64,000 nt of DNA, taken from Epiperipatus broadwayi (Eukaryota; Onychophora; Udeonychophora; Euonychophora; Peripatidae). The notes beneath the pieces were generated by a model. The model was given only the letters and a program-made list of their open reading frames with translations. It was not told where the DNA came from and made no database searches. Every line of letters starts with the position of its first letter. Position 1 is the stretch's first letter. The stretch lies in the NCBI GenBank assembly GCA_028023455.1, contig JAQFVV010012498.1, forward strand, positions 62,001 to 126,000, read 5' to 3'. Position numbers and translations under genes: made by a program. This document shows positions 48,501 through 61,431 of the stretch, piece after piece.

Positions 48501-51029
48501 ATTTAGCATAGCTAACTGGATTATTAGTGTTCAAATTACAAGCAGATGAAAAATGGAAACTGAAGTAAGACGGAGTAATCCAACTCTTCACATTTCCTTA
48601 AAATATGAAAAATGACAGAAAATAACTATCTATGATAAATATATCTTCATAATATTTCAATCAATAAAAAAATAAGAATGGCATCATTTCAAGTTTGAAT
48701 ATTTTCCATAATATTTACCTTTTATCAACCAGCCATTTCTCTATTTCCTTATCTATTTATTCAAATCTCACCATACACAATACTTTTTTTGATCAAAAAT
48801 CTTCATAGTTTCTAATCATCAGTACATTTTTTCATGTAGAACAATTTCTTTGTACACTCTTGCTTTAATGCGCCACATTCACAAGTATTTAAAGCTTTTC
48901 AAACAATAATTTTTATTACTGAACCTATCAAAAACTCTCATTAATTTTATGCTTCTATTATATTTTTTGATACCATTTTATAATGATAGGAACTTTGATT
49001 ATATATTCTTCATTATGTATACAAATAATTTTAGAAAGTTCAAAAAATAAATGTTAAAATATGAATTCAAGATTTTATATATATATCTATTCTACTCATG
49101 GTATAAACTGCATCATATTACAATCAATTTTATAGTCAAAACTCATCTGAATAATCCAAATTACTTTAAGATTATTATATTTCAGCTACGAATAGTTAGA
49201 CATTCAATTATTAATTAGCTATATGAGCTAAGAGCAAGACATTTTAAAAAATTCTAACCTTGCTTGAGAACTTCAAAACTACCTTGGATTTAAAACTCAC
49301 GCAAACTACAAATAATGCTTTAGTAGTTATTGCACTGTAATTCTAGTTACTTAATCTACTTTCATATAAAGAATTTTAAATACTTAATGGAAATCAGATG
49401 TTTATTAGAAATGAAATCCTAAAGTTTATTGAGTATGAACATGTGGAACTCTGAGCACAACGAGACACTTTTTTAACCATCTTAGTGATAGTTTTCTAGT
49501 AAATAAAAAGTTATTAGATCAATATCTGAATAAAAAATGAATAAAAAAAGGGGAGGAGGATCTAAGTTAGAGCAACTGAGGAAAAAAAAAATCATAGTAC
49601 TTAATTAAATGGTTCTCAAATTTCACCAGACTCCATAAGTAACCAACCATGATTTAATAAACTTTCATCTTGAATCACTGAAGACAGAAGTGGTGTAGAT
49701 ATATAAAAACCCAATACTTATTACATCAATGAGAGTGCTAAAATTGCAAGTTTGAAAAAGAAAAGTAAGATAATGACAAATCAAAATAAATTTAAAAGAT
49801 TATTGTATAAATGAGGTTCAAAGACTTTTAAGATTTACTAAATTGCATTTTACTTTTTAATTATGAATCATATAACTTTTATATAAAAAAATTTATCTTG
49901 CATTTTGATGATATTTTATGGTCATTATAAAATATTTCTGGATTCTGCATTAAATCTTTAATAATTATCATAAAATATAGTCAAAATATAAAGTGAAATT
50001 TTGATGTAAAAGTTATATAATTCATATAAAACAAGATGAAAGCTTTAAAAAGAAATGCTTTTTTACATACTATTTATTGATGGAGGAATCATTTTGAAAA
50101 GAAGTTGATGATTTTATTAGTTAATTAATAAAGATTGTTTAATTTTATTAATATTAAAATTATTTTCTATTCAATCTTTAATATAGTTTACTTTACAAAA
50201 TCAAGTCTATTGAAAAAAAAAAAAAATCTGTAAAATGATAAACTCAAACAATTATCTTTGTCCAAAAAATTATACAATTTCCTTAACAATGAAGGTCAAT
50301 CATATTTATATATATTCTAGAAAAATAAAAAATCAGATATTTTTAATTTAGATTTTTTAGTACCTGTGAACATTAGAATAAAAAAAAAACAACTAATTTG
50401 GAATTCATTTGTTAGGTTTACTAAGATGGAAAGACAAAACAATCTCAAATAATATATTATAAGGCAAAGGCTTCTCTAGTATCCTTTCACAAAGAAATAT
50501 TAATAAAAAAAACAATACTCATCAGGTCTAATCAACAACTGCTTGTAGTTATATTTCCTCTAGTGAAGAATAGCTAGACACTTATTTATCAACCAATAAT
50601 TTTATTAGTTATGTATTAACATTTTAAAAAAAAAAAAATCCAAAACCTGCTTAAAAAGAATCAAGTATTTACATTTTTTTTTTTCAAAATATACTTGACT
50701 TTGAACTATATCCAAATTCGTGGATATAAAGGACAGATACACTAAGTTTATATCACAAGATCCTTCATTTAATTTGGTATAATGGAGCCATAAACAACAC
50801 TATATTTTGTTCTGAGTTCCTCTCATATACTATGTATATAGTATATAATACTCATGTTTTGTTAATAAACTTTAATCATAATAAGTGTATAATACAATTC
50901 TTGTCAACATACATATATATATAAAAGATGCTTTATGTGTGTAGTATGCATATCTAAATTAAGATTAGTTTTTTAAAAATAGTATTATTTAATAATAAAT
51001 TGAGAAAGCATATTTATATACATATTTTC
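45600..51029. other. Intron, mostly unrecognised
   Basis: AT-rich, with T/A homopolymer junctions (e.g. about 46690-46712). A tRNA-like minus-strand B box (GATTCGAATCTC) lies at about 48010-48025. A candidate alternative exon is listed at 47479-47617. Otherwise nothing recognised. Confidence 0.35.
47479..47617 (-). other. Possible alternative first coding exon of the CUPID-domain gene
   Basis: A minus-strand frame starts MSYVTVPKNK and reaches a candidate donor (G|GTAACG) after 46 codons plus one base, i.e. phase 1, which fits the exon at 21393-21529. The surrounding 47.1-47.7 kb is slightly GC-richer. No homology supports it and the donor is not ideal; it may be chance. Confidence 0.2.
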
Positions 51030-51620
51030 AATACTGTATGTGCTTAATTTTTAATAATTCTGTTTCATCACAATTAAATATCTATTCTGGGGGGCATTTT
51101 TTTTCTTTAATAATTTGTTTAAATTCTAATGAAAATGTAGTGACAGATTCATTACTGGCAAATGCAATTTCATTGATTCTTTTAATATGTTTAAGACTGT
51201 GACTGTTTGAAATCTATACAACCACCCCCTATTTGAAGTGAATACTTTGTAATTGTAAGACCAGATTCTTGGCTAAATTCTTCATAAAGACTTAAGATTT
51301 CCTTGAAGCAATACAAGACTATCAATTGTAATATTTTTAAAATTCATATCATTTAATGAGAGATTTAAGACATTTTCTGTTTTACCTAAAAAATTATCAC
51401 TTACTTTAGTTATAACTTTAGCTGTTTCAAGGGCACAAACAATAGTGGCATGAATCTACTTTTTATAACTTTTTTGATTAATGACTGATTCTTTTGAAAC
51501 GCATAGCCAATTTCAGAATATTTTACTGCTTAATTTTCATTATTAAATCAATAATATTTTTTCCCCTCATTTAGTGAAAGTAATTACAACTTTTTTGAAT
51601 TTATCGTTCATTACATTTTA
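51030..51620 (-). pseudogene. Tigger/pogo (CENP-B-like) transposase relic
   Basis: On the minus strand, across frame changes, HATIVCALETAKVITKVSDN, then SLYEEFSQESGLTITK, KHIKRINEIAFASNESVTTF and IIKEKKMPP lead to IFNCDETELL. This follows the order of Tigger transposases: CENP-B-type DNA-binding domain, a helix with S-L-Y-E-D-F/L, F-x-x-S-x-G-W-x-x-R-F, then the first catalytic Asp in N-x-D-E-T-G. The Asp codon is at 51067-51069. The rest of the DDE domain is not seen. It may be kin to the enzyme that moved the TA-flanked elements at 22112, 52554 and 62122. Confidence 0.72.
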
Positions 51621-52235
51621 CTAAAGATATGCTAATACATACTGTATATAAAACTAAAAAAAACACACAAAGAAAAAATGTATATTTGTTTGTAATCATG
51701 CTAAAGATTCTACTTAAATCATTAAGAAAATATTACATTTAACAAGAAAAAAAAAATACCAAGAATTATGAAATTTAACAAGTTTATGAATTTCAACAAT
51801 TATTTTTTATTTGTTTGTTTAGTTTATTTATTTATATATAAATATTTGATTAGATGTAATAGAAGTCCTGTAATTTGATTCATTTAGTTCATAGCTTCAC
51901 TATAATATAATTAAAAAAAACAACAACTTGCTTTTTTAAAAAAAGCATTTCATCAATATATTTTACTCAAAAAATTTGAATATTAAAATAAAAGCAAACA
52001 TAAAAAGTCATGCTTGAAATAACAAATAATACATTGATTAGTTTAGTCTAGTGATGAGACTCATCAATTTCCTGAGAGAATAAAACACACTCTGTATGCA
52101 CTCAATTAAATGTTATTCTTATATCTTCTTCTTTACTTTTTTTGCATTCCTTCATATATATATATTACTTTTTACAAATCTCCACATATACATTCTAATG
52201 CAAATTTTTTTAATATAATTACTTTAATTTTCTAA

Positions 52236-52255
52236 GTTTCGATTGTCCTCATCAG
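52236..52255 (-). ncRNA. Hammerhead-like core in the Penelope pseudo-LTR
   Basis: On the minus strand CTGATGAGGACAATCGAAAC has both conserved hammerhead core boxes (CUGAUGA and GAAA) with a short stem II between them. Penelope-like elements commonly carry such motifs in their pseudo-LTRs. The cleavage-site strand (NUH) and stems I and III are not convincing here. The other copy (57872-57893) keeps CTGATGA but has CAAAAC. Confidence 0.4.
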
Positions 52256-52553
52256 AGCTACAACATTTAAACATATAATCATATAACCATTATTGTATAT
52301 ACATATAAAAATACAAATTTTATATTATTATTCATAATCATATTTTATTTTTAACCTTATACTTTTACTTCCATTTTTTTCTAATTATTATTTTTTCATT
52401 ATTTCTTTACTATTTCTACTTTCTTTTTACTTTTTATCTTTTCTTCCTATCTATCATTCTACACTACTCTCTAATATATTTTATCATCTTTTTATTTTAC
52501 TTTTAATACCTATAAATCTAATTCCTTTCCTTCCTTTTTATTATTTATATATA

Positions 52554-53746
52554 CACCTGGGTCTCATTTTATGCAGTAGATAGGTTCCGCAGAAAACCCG
52601 CATTAAAAAAATCGCACAAAAATAGACTTAACTTACCTTGAAAAATGGGGGATACGTTCTGTAATTTTCAGAAATCGCATAAAAGCAAGCAACAAAAAAA
52701 AATTACTTCAAAATTCGCATAAAAAAATAAAAAAAAGGAAATAAAGTATGACTAATAAAAAATTTCAAATACTTGAAAATAATTGATACAAAACAATTTT
52801 TTTTTATTAACTACAGTATTTAATTTTATATTTTTTCATATCTATTTTAATCATTATCGCTATTTGATAATATGAGGTTCATTTGTGAACTGATAAGAAA
52901 TCAGATTCATCACAAGGGAAAGTACAACTAGCGCCATTGTCAGTCTTGTGCTGTGCTAATGGTTTTCTGTCGACAATGTAATCGGTGATTAAACTTTGAG
53001 ATGATGATTTTACTTATTGTTTATAAAGCTCATGATATCCAGACATACAACTATTTAGCTCTCATTGGAATTTAAGAGGTTGTTCATTGCAGGAAACTCT
53101 CTCAGATTTCAGCATTGTCTGATGTTTTTCTTTGTCTCACACATCAGCGTAAAATCTATGATTAAATGATTTTTACTTATCAGAAAATAATAAATTTGTC
53201 TTCATTTGATAGATATTTTTGTTTACTACTGAAATAAATTTTAAATGTTCATATTTTGTTTTTATATTAAAAAAATGAGATCACAATCAAAACAAAAAGA
53301 TTTATACATTATCATTTCTAAAAAGATTATTTTCAGTTTACAAAATCAACAAAATCTTCGTTATGTCTAATTATTCTTAAAAATCTAAAAGAGTATTTAT
53401 TTCTGTTATATATAACCAAAATATGTTTTAAAAGTTTAAAATTTTTGAATATTTATTGCTATATTTTTATATTCGTAAGTATAAATCTATTATTATTATT
53501 TACTCATAAGTAAGATTCTAAATAGCTTTAGACCATATTCATGTTAGCTGCTAATATAACATTATATTTTGAAAAAAAAAAGTATTTCAAGTCAAAATAA
53601 GTTATTAATAATTTAAATTTCTTGTTATCTAATAAATATAAAGAAATATGAACTTTTTTATCGCATAAAAAGATATTAAAAAGAAACATGAATTGCATAA
53701 CTTCAAAATCAAATTTAAAAAATCCGGATAAAATGAGCCCCAAGTG
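52554..53746. mobile_element. TA-flanked DNA transposon, Tigger/mariner-like, non-autonomous
   Basis: Terminal inverted repeats CACCTGGGTCTCATTTTATG and, from the right, CACTTGGGGCTCATTTTATC (17 of 20 match), flanked by TA on both sides (52552-52553, 53747-53748). The interruption of the Penelope pseudo-LTR, compared with the uninterrupted copy at 57551-57960, proves insertion. The 1193-bp interior has no transposase frame. Confidence 0.85.
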
Positions 53747-53989
53747 TACTTATTCTTTTATTAATACTTTTTATTTCTATTTCTATCTTTATTCCATTTT
53801 ATAATTTACTTATTTATTTTACTCACCTTTTGCATAATCTTCCCATTTCTTTTTAAATTTATAATTGATTCTTTTTTCAAAATCCTTAGCCTCTTTTTCA
53901 TATACTCCTTTAATACAATTTTCTCTATTAACTATTTCTTTAACTTTTTATCCTATTTTTAAACTTTTTATTTCACAAAACTTTATATA

Positions 53990-54100
53990 TATATACTGAA
54001 GCAGTCAATCTTAGCTTAAGATTGAGCTTCATGATGTCATCTACTAACCTGAATTCAAACCCTATATCCCATCCTGTTCCTTTAGTTGTGTATATATATT
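53990..54100 (-). repeat. tRNA-like SINE relic
   Basis: On the minus strand GGGTTTGAATTCAGGTT is a B-box-like string shared with 56760-56790 (GGGTTCGAATTCAGGTT). An AATCTTA/TAAGATT stem lies beside it. Confidence 0.45.
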
Positions 54101-55690
54101 TTATGTATATATTTGAGATGCGCGCCTAAAATTTATAAAGTTTAACTTTTCAATATTTATTATTATTAATTCTTTTCTTCACATTAAAAATACATAGGTG
54201 TGGTTTAGATTATATATTACAGGAGCAAAAATACTAACAGAATATTGATTTTTTAAAATATTTTATTATACATCATTTTTAAAACTTTTTCTTTTTAAAT
54301 TGTTTTTATCTATTAAACTATAGATTTTATAAAATCCAAGATGCAACGTTAATTGTCCAAAAATAATTAAAGGGTTGGAAATATAATATTCTTTTAGTTT
54401 TGGGAATGAATTTTTAATTAAAGTTTTTACTTAAAATAAAATGGGGATTAAGATTAACGATTGTACTCTTGTTATAAATATTGCTGTCAAATCTATTTCC
54501 AATCTCAAAATAGATTTGAATTTATTTTTGGACAATTATCAAATGATTGCATCTTCAAACAATAAACAAAGAAAACTTAAGATTTTAGATTCAATATTAG
54601 ATTTGAGCTAGAAAAAATTAAAAGAATTCTTTAAATACGGGCTAATTTTGAATACCAAGAGAATAGCTGCTATTGAGAGAATTGTTTTGTCAAGATAAGC
54701 CACGCTCATTTGAAATCTAAAAATAATGATAGAGTAGTAAGCCCATCCCATGAAGGTCCCGTAGAATGAAGAAAAAGCCCGACTGAAGAATTGTGGAATG
54801 CTGAATAAAAGCTTGCTGTTACTTAAGAACCAAATGCTATGGATGAGCAGACTTTGAAATATAGACTCTTAAAATGATGCAAGGTAAATTTTCATGCCAC
54901 AAGTAAAGATAGTGTAACTAATCTCAAACTCTATTATTAAGACTTCTAATGTATCATTTAACTTTATTTCTAATATATAAATGTAAATTGCTCTCAAATG
55001 ATTTTTTATCTAATCTCGTTCTCATATGCTCTAACCTTCTTTAACTTTGATGCAGTCATTTATTTATATGCATTTATTACTTGATTTTATATGTCTATTT
55101 TAGTTATTATTAATATGCCAATCTCAAGCAATCTAACAAGTTGAATTTCTAAAATCTTTTCTTAAGCCTCCATGAATTAAGGTGGTTAACATCCTCTTAA
55201 AACATAATGCATTATTAATTAATACGCTTGCCAGATTGTTTTTACGAATCAACATTTTGTTTATGTTTTAGTATAAATTTTTGTTATTTGTTTAACTCTG
55301 AATTCTATCTAGGGTGAATCCAGAATTTAGGCTAATTAATACTATGAAACCTTATTCATTTTATATTATTTATCCAATTCTAACAGTTGTTTTTTTTATA
55401 ACTACTAGCTTTCTTTTATTTTCCATACTTTTAAAATATCATAAGCTTAAATATTCTCAGTTGTAAAATCCGCGAAGGTGGGATTGAATCATTTTAATAG
55501 CAGAAAAGGGAAGTGGGTAAATTTTAATGTTTCTTTTACTAAATAAAATCTTGTATATGTATATATTATAGCGGCATAGCATATTATTTGCATAAATTAT
55601 GGCATTCAAACAAGGGTCATTCATTTTAAAGCAGTAAATCCTATTCTATGTTGTTAGTGACATTTATCCATACTGCGTTACTGACATTGG
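54101..55690. other. Intron, unrecognised
   Basis: AT-rich. A plus-strand stretch at about 54440-54720 has long partly open frames that could be a very decayed element coding region, but I cannot assign it. Confidence 0.3.
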
Positions 55691-55699
55691 GCCTTATCT

Positions 55700-55995
55700 T
55701 CATGATTATATATATATGTGCTTCTAATCTGGGGGTCATGCCAGGATCAAACCCATAGATTTCTTATGTCCGGTCCCGTGAATAGTTGAACTTCCCAGGA
55801 CTTTGTATAAAAGGCCTCTGCATGTCGGTGACATTCATGGCATGCCTAATCCACTTTTCTCTAAGCACAGCCCTAGAAGAGGATCTTAGACTTTGTTTTT
55901 CATCCAGAAGCACGATCTTATCTTTGATTTCTCTGCCATTGTCAGTACCGCTACTTTATATTATTATTTCTTTTGCTTTATGATCTAGTTCTAAT
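55700..55995. repeat. GC-richer unclassified segment, SINE-like
   Basis: Distinctly less AT-rich than its flanks. On the minus strand it contains GGGTTTGATCCTGG, B-box-like. The 65-codon plus-strand frame at 55786-55983 lies in it but has no recognised motif. Confidence 0.35.
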
Positions 55996-56739
55996 GCAGT
56001 AATATTAAAATTGCGCTCTGCTTAAAAATATATATATATAAATGCCGAATATTACTAAGTTTATTAATTTATAATGTTATTTCAATCTTATTATTCAATC
56101 CCACCATCGTAATTTATTTATTTAAGAGTATCTGCCTTGGGGAAAGATCAAACGTTCTGTCTCCTAAATGAATTTTCAAGAAATATTGTCATATAATCAA
56201 ATATCACTTTTTTCAAATGTATTTATTTATTTTCACGACCTCAATGGTGTGAAAATAGTTTCTCTTATATATATAAAAAATCTTGAAATGCTCCCCGAAA
56301 TAATGTTAGTCACTGCGTTTCAGAACTGTATACCCAAAGCGTTAATAGCAATATTATGTAATCTTTTCAATAAATGATTGGCATCTTAATACAGGACCCA
56401 CAAAAGATGTGTTTATTTAGTATATGTCATTTAATTAATAAAAGAGCATATGAGAAATAATAGCATGAATAACAATATGTAATTATCTACCACTTAGTAG
56501 ACCGCTCATTCACGCACATCTTAATGCAAATAGTTTGCCATTATATTAAACTATATATTTTTATCAAACTTGTTTGAGTAGTTCGAATTCCTTTTTCTCT
56601 ACTTCCACAGGTTCAACTATGCATATACCATATTTGAGTTCAGTCATAATTAGTAAATAAGTCTCATTGTCTTTTCCGCTCTGCTAGTGGGCCGGATTTA
56701 AGAAGAAATTCTCATGTAACATCATTATATGTTATTCAT

Positions 56740-56830
56740 TAGGTGCTTGATCTGGGGCTTAGGGAGTGGGTTCGAATTCAGGTTGGTCCGTGATCTAAAT
56801 CCCGGGCTTGACTGAGTTTGAAATACATTT
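56740..56830 (+). repeat. tRNA-like SINE relic
   Basis: GGGTTCGAATTCAGGTTGG is a good B box, preceded by a GGGGCTTAGGGA segment. Same family as 53990-54100 in inverted orientation. No A-tail or target duplication seen. Confidence 0.5.
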
Positions 56831-56959
56831 TTTTGAGTTCCAGTTCATGTTAGATGGATCAATATGTTTTGATCGGTACAATACATTTTCTCAATTATTA
56901 TTAATCTTTCTACAAAAATAATGCCTTTATCCCCAATCTCTATTTAAATTTGTTTTTCT

Positions 56960-57550
56960 CTTTTTAATTAATATAGCTTTTTTTTATTTTTCTATCTTTT
57001 TTTATATTAATATATCCAATCATTCTTATGCTATCTCTCTCAAACATATGTCCTGTTTCCATAGCATGCATATAAATAGGTGACTTTTTATCATACTTAT
57101 GCTGAATTAATCTTGTATAGATTGAATTTTTTGTTTCTCCTACATATTTAGTTCTTATTTTATTATTCCTACATGACCTACATTCTATCTCATATACTCC
57201 ATTTATATGTATTCCTATTCCTTTAAGATATTTATTATTCAATATATACATTACATTTCTCCTTTTTTATTTATTATTTTATATTTAATTACATTGTATT
57301 TTTTATTAATTTTTCTAATAACTTATTAATGCTCTCAATTATATTATTACTATATATTTTAACACCTATATATTCATCCTTTTTAATGCTATCTTTCTTA
57401 CATTTTTCCATCTCTTCTTCTTTATTTTCTGCTTTATATATTTTTACACTTTTCTCTATTATTTTCTCTGGATACTCATTCTCTTTAAACTCTTTAACTA
57501 TTAATTCTACCTTTTTTAAATATACTTCTTCATTTAAAATAAATAAGTAA
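56960..57550 (-). pseudogene. Penelope-like element: linker and GIY-YIG endonuclease
   Basis: A first minus-strand stretch (57550 to about 57300) encodes a Lys/Glu-rich linker with EKIIEKSVKIY and SNNIIESINKLLEKL; after stops a 95-codon frame (57251-56964) gives a GIY-YIG nuclease: GVYEIEC (residues 18-24), C-x-x-C (24-27), KYVGETKNSIYTRLIQH (35-51) and the H-x-x-x-x-G-H region (62-68). Penelope elements have RT then this endonuclease; the RT is missing, so this is a 5'-truncated copy. The endonuclease frame itself is intact. The pseudo-LTR abuts it on the right. Confidence 0.82.
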
Positions 57551-57960
57551 ATTATAAAGGAAATAAAGAATAAAGATAGGAATAAAAATTATTAATAAAA
57601 GAATAGGTATAGATAAATAATAAAAAGAAAAGGAATTAGATTTATAGGTATTAAAAATAAAATAAAAGTGATAAAAATATGCTGCAGACTAATGTATACA
57701 TAGGGAAAAAAGGTAAAAAATATAAAGTAAAAAGAAAGTAGAAATAGTAAAGAAATAATGAAAAATAATAATTAGAAAAAAAGAGAAATAAAGATATAGG
57801 GTTAAAAATAAAATATGATTATGAATAATGTTTTTTATATGTATATATAATAGTGATTATATGTTGTAGCTCTGATGAAGAATGCAGGACAGTCAAAACT
57901 GTTAGAAAATTAAAGGAATTATATTAAAAAAATTTGCATTAGTCTATACAAAATTCTTAT
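57551..57960 (-). mobile_element. Penelope pseudo-LTR, right copy
   Basis: Inverted relative to 52190-53835, uninterrupted. It adjoins the coding relic at 57550. Carries a degraded hammerhead-like motif at 57872-57893. Confidence 0.65.
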
Positions 57961-58208
57961 TGTATTATTTTATCTATTAGTAGAAAAAATAAATAAATAT
58001 CATTTTATAATTAATAGAAAGTTTTAATATAAAATACAGTTGTGCTAACAAATTAACGATAGGAATAAAAATTGTCAAGTTTTTTCACTATAAAAATTCA
58101 GCATTAAGTAATGTTATTTTTTCACAAGAAATTATTCAAGTCAATGATTTCCTTCCATTTACAGTTAATGACATATAAAATCCAAGACATAAATTTTATG
58201 CACTATAG

Positions 58209-58581
58209 CAGGGGTCCCCAACCCTATGCCCACGGGCACCATGGTGCCCGCCACTATCCTACACGATAGAAAATTATTTATCTGATACAAATAAATTTAA
58301 TTTTTAAAATTTCTTATAAATTATTGTATTATATTGTAATCAAATTGTAGGGCATACTTTACTTTTACAGCATAAAAATATAAACATTAATTATATATTA
58401 AAATTTTATTTTTGAAATAAATATTTTTTTGTACATTATGTGTATTATTAACAATATCCAACTATAAATTTACATAGAAAAAATAAATGGTGCCCTCCAT
58501 CTGGTTGAAAAAAATAAATGGTGTCTGTCACCTGGCCGGTATTATAGAATGTGCTCTGTGCAAAAAGATTGGGGACCCCTG
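58209..58581. mobile_element. hAT-type MITE
   Basis: Ends CAGGGGTCCCCAACCC and, from the right, CAGGGGTCCCCAATCT (14 of 16 match), the hAT consensus. Target duplication CACTATAG (58201-58208) / CACTATAT (58582-58589), 7 of 8. Near the left end GGGCACCATGGTGCCC is a perfect 16-bp palindrome. 373 bp, non-coding. Confidence 0.88.
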
Positions 58582-59029
58582 CACTATATAGATAGCATTA
58601 AGGGGACTGCACAAAATACAAATATGATCTAGATTACATTCAAAATTGCCAATCCTTAATTTAGTAAATTATGTGATCAATAAAAAAATATTTAAACTAA
58701 AATAGAAAACCTGAAAAATATAATGAAAATCTATGCTCTGTAATAATTTTTGCTATGAGAATATGTTTGAGGTAATATTTTTTTTAAAAAAATAACATTT
58801 TTAAAAAATTATTTTATTAATCTATAATATAATACTTATGGGGAGAGAGGTTGAGAAAATATATAAATGACTTAAAATGAACTAGAAAAAAAATATTTTT
58901 TTTTAATGATTTTTTTTATGAATTTGTGTTTATTTCACCAAAATTTATGTTAGGTCTTACTATATTTGTATAGTGAGTTAAGATTATTTGAGTATAGATT
59001 TTAATAACAGGAAGGAACTTTGTTATATA

Positions 59030-59800
59030 TATTTTCTTATAATCAATTTTATGCATTTATATTTACAATATATAAAATTCCACTGTCAAACCTGTATCAT
59101 ATCTTGATACCTGATTCATTAAGCTGCCTACAAACAGTTACGAAGACCAGTCATAAAAATTTAAAAAAAACCATTGGAGCAAGTACACATTCTTGTTTAG
59201 CATCAGTTTTTACTTCAAAAGCCATAGATTTTCCACTTGTAAATGCTAATTAATTTCAAAGTGGCCTGTTTGATTTAATAGAGACAAATGTCTCGACCAC
59301 ATCAATAAAAGCAATATACAAATCACTCTTTTGATCCTGACACTTTATTTACATTTATTTGACAACCAAAATCATATCTATAATGCTTATTGATTCTCTA
59401 AAATCATATTTGTCTATGATTAGAAACCAACCCATTCAATAAAATTCTTGAAAGCAACTTTGCATAGTGAATAATAGTGATATTCCAAAATAATTACTAC
59501 AATTTTGTCTATCCTTTTTATTTTTAAAAACTGAAACAATAGATATATCCTTAAAATTAGACAACGCAACTCCAATATTTTCAAAAAACATATTACCACT
59601 ATTTTATGTGGACCTAAAGTATTTCCATTTTTAATATTACAAAGAGCCGTTTTGACTTCATTAAACTGGGTATCTTTGTCTGAATCTAAATGAGTAGAAA
59701 AAATGGATAAATCATTAAAAGTTATCTCAATTCTTTGATCAACTTCATAAGAATGAATATCAATTAAAAACTGGTGCTGTTTGAGCCAACAAATTTTCAT
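59030..59800 (-). pseudogene. Second LINE type: reverse transcriptase N-terminal relic
   Basis: On the minus strand the 126-codon frame 59800-59420 contains EVKTALCNIKNGNTLGP, the usual E-V-x-x-A-L-x-x-M-K-x-G-K-A-P-G-P. Further on in other frames come KSDLYIAFIDVVETFVS (usual D-L-Y-I-A-F-I-D-L-x-K-A-F-D-S) and VKTDAKQECVLAPMVF (usual G-V-K-Q-G-C-V-L-A-P-x-L-F). These RT blocks belong to a clade different from the 37120-38072 LINE, whose block is R-x-G-D-S-I-S-P. Many stops; the first catalytic Asp region is kept, FADD is not seen. Confidence 0.75.
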
Positions 59801-61431
59801 CTTAGATCCTAGCCCTTGGCAGTGAGTTCAATATATACATGTAAATCATTATCAAAACAGAATTTTATTCTTTGAAAAATTGTTTCTGATGTGTGTATAT
59901 ATGAATATGGTACATCATCAATTGACATTGGGAAAACTTTTTTAAAATGATTTTGATTTAACACAATTTTTAAAAAAAATTTCTATTTTTCCATTAATTG
60001 TTTTGAAATAACATGATCAATCAAAAAACCAGAAAAACAATTTACGTATGTTATTATATCTCATATGATAAAAAAAATGTTTTCATTTCTTTATATCCCA
60101 TTATTTTTCAAAAAAATTATCTTTCTTGGCAATATTTCTGCAAATGGGGAAATTTGCTTATTTGCATTTTAAGGCTTTGTTTTGAAAGAGGATGTGTGGA
60201 AGTTTTGTTTGCATTTTGATGTTAGTTTTTTTTTTTTTTTTAAATCTTGTTAGTGCTGATATTAAAAAAAATGAGAGCAAAATTTGATTTATTCATTTTG
60301 TCAAAATTTAATAGATGCTAAGTTATACATTGCATGCATATTTTTGAATCTATATTTTGTTAATTAAATCTGAAATAATTTTTAGTAGCCCTCATATAAT
60401 GTCAAATATATTTACCTACAAAAAAAAAAATTACTGTATTATTCTGTATCCAGAAGTTTTCCGGGCATTTTTTTCTTTTAATTATCTCTTTTCAGGAGCT
60501 TCAAAATATTTGTTTATGTTTTTTTTCTCAAAATTATTTTACCAAGCATGTGTTACTTGTTAAGTTTAGAAAATATTAAGAGTGCAATCAGAAACAAAAT
60601 TTTGGAGCCTTCTAATTAATGATCCTTCCCGAACAGATATGTGTTTGGAACAAGTTTTGAGGTTGCATTACTACTGTGTGCCTTTTACACATAAAATGTC
60701 ATATCATGGCCATTAATAGACTTTTTGAGTTGGCAGTATCCTGTAATTTTGGAAACACTCCACTGTATGAATCTTCTGTAAATGGAAGATCCCAAATTTT
60801 AACCATTTTGTCAAAATCAAAGAAATGAGAAACACACTCACCGATAATATTACGCTAAATGTAAAAAAAAAACCCATCATGACAATGTTTACAATGTGTT
60901 AACATTTTAATGTTATAATACATATAAAAAGAAAATAATTAATTTCTTCCTGTGAATGGAATTTATAAGAAATTTGTTAATATTTTTTAAAATTTAACAA
61001 GTAACACATGTTCGGAAAAATAATTTTGAGAAAAACAAACAAACAAATAGTTTGATTTATTTATTTTGGTTTATTCCATTATTTTTTTGATTTCTTAGGT
61101 CCAGAACCAATCTAATTTTCCATATATACAATGAATTTTTTGACATGATTTTTTTTTACTTGTAATCTTCAGGAATCAATCTATCATGTAAAAGCAAAAT
61201 TATGTGTACAATTTTTGCACACTTTATTGTAAAATATAAATTTTAATATGTCTTAATTACACCAATATTAAGTGATTTACTGACTATGAAAAGATTCATA
61301 GAAAAACAATGTGATCAAGTCATTAGAAAACAGATATATGTAATTTAATAATACAAGATATACAAACTAAGCTGAAGTTCAGAGATATATACATATAAAT
61401 ATGTATTTCAAATATTATAATGTGAACTTAC
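59801..61431. other. Intron, no recognised element
   Basis: AT-rich. TTAACAAGTAACACATG near 60995 is the reverse complement of CATGTGTTACTTGTTAA near 60548, with further pairing around each (AATAATTTTGAGAAAAA), so 60500-61040 may be a large inverted repeat. Otherwise nothing. Confidence 0.4.

Larger units (their letters stand above)
52190..53835 (-). mobile_element. Penelope pseudo-LTR, left copy, split by a DNA transposon
   Basis: Segments 52190-52553 and 53749-53835 together are the reverse complement of 57551-57960: shared TTTTTTTAATATAATT, TCTAATTATTATTTTTCATT, TACCTATAAATCTAATTCC and ATAATTTACTTATTTATTTTA. Similarity ends at about 53835, exactly where coding text starts in the right copy. 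A 1.19-kb transposon (52554-53746) interrupts it. A short minus-strand coding relic (IVNRENCIKGVYEKEAKDF, 53840-53960) abuts it. Confidence 0.65.

Noticed and set aside
54320-54900. Penelope RT N-terminal relic on the plus strand
   Set aside because: Some suggestive text (SFGNEFLIK) but no ordered motifs; too weak to call.
57329-57550. 73-codon hydrophobic plus-strand frame
   Set aside because: Antisense of the Penelope linker coding region.
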